Shown here in pieces: positions 61,755 to 64,000 of a DNA stretch of 64,000 nt (position 1 is its first letter; each line of letters starts with the position of its first letter). Under the pieces are notes generated by a model, which worked only from the letters and a program-made list of their open reading frames with translations, was not told the origin of the DNA and did no database searches. The position numbers and the translations under genes were made by a program. Source of the DNA: Okapia johnstoni (lineage: Eukaryota; Chordata; Mammalia; Artiodactyla; Giraffidae); the NCBI GenBank assembly GCA_024291935.2, contig CM044309.1:34372001-34436000 (forward strand), read 5' to 3'.

Positions 61755-62339
61755 TATAGTTGGCTGGAATAAAAAACACAATTGTTGATAAATCAGGCAT
61801 TTTCTTAAAGATGGCTTGGATTTATCAATGACAAATATCCTCAATTAATTATGCAATTGATTTATCTTCCATTTAATTTTTAATTTTACAGATTTAGCTT
61901 TAAAATTTTGCTTGATAGCTACAACTAGATAATCACAGAATTGAGTAATTATTTTGATCCTAAATTACAGGGAGGAAAACTATTTCATTGCATGAACCGG
62001 CTTTATGACACTGGAAGAGGGCATTTCTTGAATTTGGGGAAAATGTAACCTCTTGCAGCATTTCACCACTGAGAATGAGTTATTTGATGGAAGACCTAAT
62101 GTGTGAAATGCTTATTCCATGATCTATCCATTAATAATTAAAAACTATGAATAAGCAAACGCATTTTGAATGTAACAATACAACTCTGCTAAAAATATTA
62201 ATGATTAAGGGCAGAGACAATTGCTCTGACAATAAAAACACTCCTTTTCTCCTTAGAATACTTTAGTACAAATCTGTACGACACACCACAAAAGCATGGT
62301 TAATTTTAATTACTTTAAAAGTTGTAGATTTTAATATGA

Positions 62340-63300
62340 CAAACCATCCAATCTTAATTATTTATCACTGAAAAATTTATTTTCTTTCAAGTAAGACAAC
62401 CACCAGTAAATGTATTAAATTATATCATTAAACCAGCTACTTGCCTTTGGCTACACTGGGTCAGTAATGCTTACTGCAGGCTCAACTTACTCGCCTGGTA
62501 TGAACTATACATATAAGATTAAATGATAAGCTACTGCTATTTCTCTTTCCATCTTATCCTGAAAATTTGACCAGATCCTCCTCTTTCCACTTCCAGTTAT
62601 TTATGTATCCATTTAGAAGGTGTCCACTTCATTAGAGAAGATAACAGGGAGTATTATTATATGCACCTAGTACAATCATGCTGAATACAATAATTGTTTA
62701 ATGAATCAGGAGAAAGCATCCGCCCTGGTGATAAATTGATTATGCGTTGCAACTGGAATGATTTCAAAATCCATTATTTTAATAATGCAGAGGTTGTACT
62801 TCTTTTTCTGATTTGCTTACTCATGGCAGAAAGGGCCCTTGCATTTGTTGTATTTGGGGTGGACTTTTTATTAATGGAATGATGGCTACCGTTTCACGAC
62901 CCACGTTTCTGTGCAAAATTGAAGAGTTTCAAAAATAAAAAAGAAACAATTAAAATTTTGTGCATAACCTACGTTGATATGTTTATAGATATAGCCTATG
63001 GAGTATAAGTGCTAAGATCATAATATTTCAATTATATATGCATATTGCAGCCACAAACAATTCTCTGCGGAGAATATTCCAGCAATCTTTGGCATACAAG
63101 CCCTGCCCTTAGCAAGTACCTTCACTTATGAACATACAAAATCCCTACAGCAACCAAGCATATACTTGTTTTATAAAGTATAATTAAAGAAGAAATGCAT
63201 TGTTTTCTGGAAGGGGGGGTGGGAAAAGGAGGAAGAAAAGCTAGCGCAGCAATGCGATCGTTCAAACCGTTTGAACAAATATGGCACCTGAGTCATCAAA
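62340..63300. other. repeat-free AT-rich stretch of intron 1
   Basis: No SINE, LINE or microsatellite is recognised in nearly 1 kb, in contrast to the flanks further left. It has no supported exon. Absence of repeats next to the promoter-proximal CpG island would fit regulatory DNA, but nothing in the text proves it. Confidence 0.4.
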
Positions 63301-63359
63301 CAATAATAATTTGAAATAACAGCAGTAATACTGATGATGGTGATGAGTTTGCAGAAGCC

Positions 63360-64000
63360 CTCCTGCAGCAGAAACCTCTCGGTGGGGGTGCTGAGCGCAG
63401 AACCAGATCGCCCCCACCCCCCATTCTCAGACCCTTTCCCGGCTTGAGGGCGAACACGACTGTGGGGAGCTGGGGTAGTTCAGGACACTGCGTAGAAACC
63501 GGTCTCCTGGGCTGCACCGGAGGGGGCGAGCGCCCAGCACCGGGGAGGGGCGCGCAGGGCGCGGCGCGGGGCTCTGCAGGGCTGGCTGAGATCCACGCGC
63601 CTGCTCACCAAGGGAGCCCCCACCGGCCAGCCGCTGTCGGGTCTGAGCCCCAGCTGGGAAGGGTGGGGCCGAGCCCCACGCTAGAGGAGCGAGGGTCTCT
63701 CGCTCCAAGACCACCCAAGGGGTCTCCACCTGAACAGAGCGTGAGTCGTGTGCTTCGGCTAAAGGAAGCAATCCCAGGCTCCCTGGACTGTGGGAGGGAA
63801 AGAGAGAAGCGCCCCCCGCCCTCCTGGGAAGGGGTCACCTCTGCGGCCCCGCGGCCGGCTGGGGTGGGGCCGCGCCTTTGTGTGTCCGGGCGGGGTCGAG
63901 CCGGCCTCTCTGCAGAGCCACTCGGTGGGCTGGGAGCGTCTCGGAGCCCGGACTCCGAGGAATGCCCGAGGTCTGCGCACATCGAGGGGCGTCCTGTCTG
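63360..64000. promoter_or_regulatory. STMN2: CpG-island-like GC-rich block, probably promoter-proximal
   Basis: Base composition changes sharply near 63,360 from AT-rich to GC-rich, with many CpG pairs and GC-box-like words (ggggaggggcgcgc at about 63,541; gggcggggtcgag at about 63,888). The start-codon exon of STMN2 is not in it. By recall of the human gene, where the cryptic exon lies a little over 5 kb from exon 1, the true first exon should be 1-3 kb past the right edge. So the block is probably the downstream shoulder of the STMN2 CpG island in intron 1. The four overlapping minus-strand frames within it are GC-driven and have no known relatives. Confidence 0.65.

Larger units (their letters stand above)
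37869..64000 (-). other. STMN2: STMN2 intron 1 (5' part off the window)
   Basis: The intron runs upstream of exon 2 to the right edge, more than 26 kb. The start codon exon (MAKTAM) was searched for as the reverse complement and is not present. Named elements inside are listed separately, as is the cryptic-exon-like region. Nothing nameable is seen at about 38,000-39,170, 41,800-43,240, 43,520-45,930, 47,920-50,400, 53,020-54,550, 56,780-58,830, 59,030-59,780 and 60,160-61,720. Confidence 0.85.

Noticed and set aside
63380..63402. RE1/NRSE (REST) site near ggtgggggtgctgagcgc
   Set aside because: Only the left half-site (TCAGCACC on the minus strand) matches. The right half is poor and the spacing is wrong. 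The classic SCG10 site lies upstream of the promoter, which is outside this window.
63427..63982. Overlapping minus-strand frames in the GC-rich block as a new protein gene
   Set aside because: GC-rich sequence has few stop codons, the frames overlap one another in several phases, and the predicted residues are low-complexity (Pro, Arg, Gly, Ser) with no known family.

Overview
The window is ruminant genomic DNA, most likely from a bovid. The evidence is the dense scatter of tRNA-Glu-headed Bov-tA/BovA2 SINEs, several BovB (RTE) LINE pieces and cetartiodactyl-type L1 3' ends, none of which occur together outside ruminants. The window holds one protein-coding gene, read on the minus strand: STMN2 (stathmin-2, SCG10), a neuronal regulator of microtubule dynamics. 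Coding exons 2 to 5 are intact with canonical splice sites and sum to residues 8-179 of a 179-residue protein. The first exon (5'UTR plus the first six codons and one base) was not found and should lie past the right edge.

Layout from left to right. Positions 1-10,434 are 3' flanking DNA with SINEs, one 0.95-kb BovB copy with a recognisable reverse-transcriptase fragment, L1 tails and an old MaLR-type LTR piece. Positions 10,435-11,784 are exon 5: about 1.3 kb of 3'UTR and the last 19 codons. Intron 4 runs 11,785-21,105, exon 4 is 21,106-21,297, intron 3 is 21,298-32,452, exon 3 is 32,453-32,625, intron 2 is 32,626-37,772 and exon 2 is 37,773-37,868. From 37,869 to the right edge is intron 1, ending in a GC-rich, CpG-rich block (about 63,360-64,000) that probably belongs to the promoter-proximal CpG island.

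The most interesting non-coding feature is inside intron 1 at about 59,790-60,153 (minus strand). It matches, from memory, the human STMN2 cryptic exon 2a that is repressed by TDP-43 and is spliced in, with premature polyadenylation, when TDP-43 is lost. Here the acceptor AG and the first bases of the exon are kept, but the early in-frame stop and the ATTAAA polyadenylation hexamer that I recall from the human exon are not, and the UG-rich tract is shorter. The ruminant copy therefore looks like a partly equipped version of the cryptic exon.

The introns also contain structural oddities: an exact 132-bp tandem duplication inside a SINE, a 76-bp-arm inverted repeat, three head-to-head SINE pairs able to fold in the pre-mRNA, mariner-type hairpin MITEs, a 76-bp direct repeat flanking a SINE, and a BovB piece lacking its 3' end but flanked by direct repeats. 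No other gene, tRNA, rRNA or intact transposon is supported. All comparisons with human sequence are from memory and were not aligned by program.
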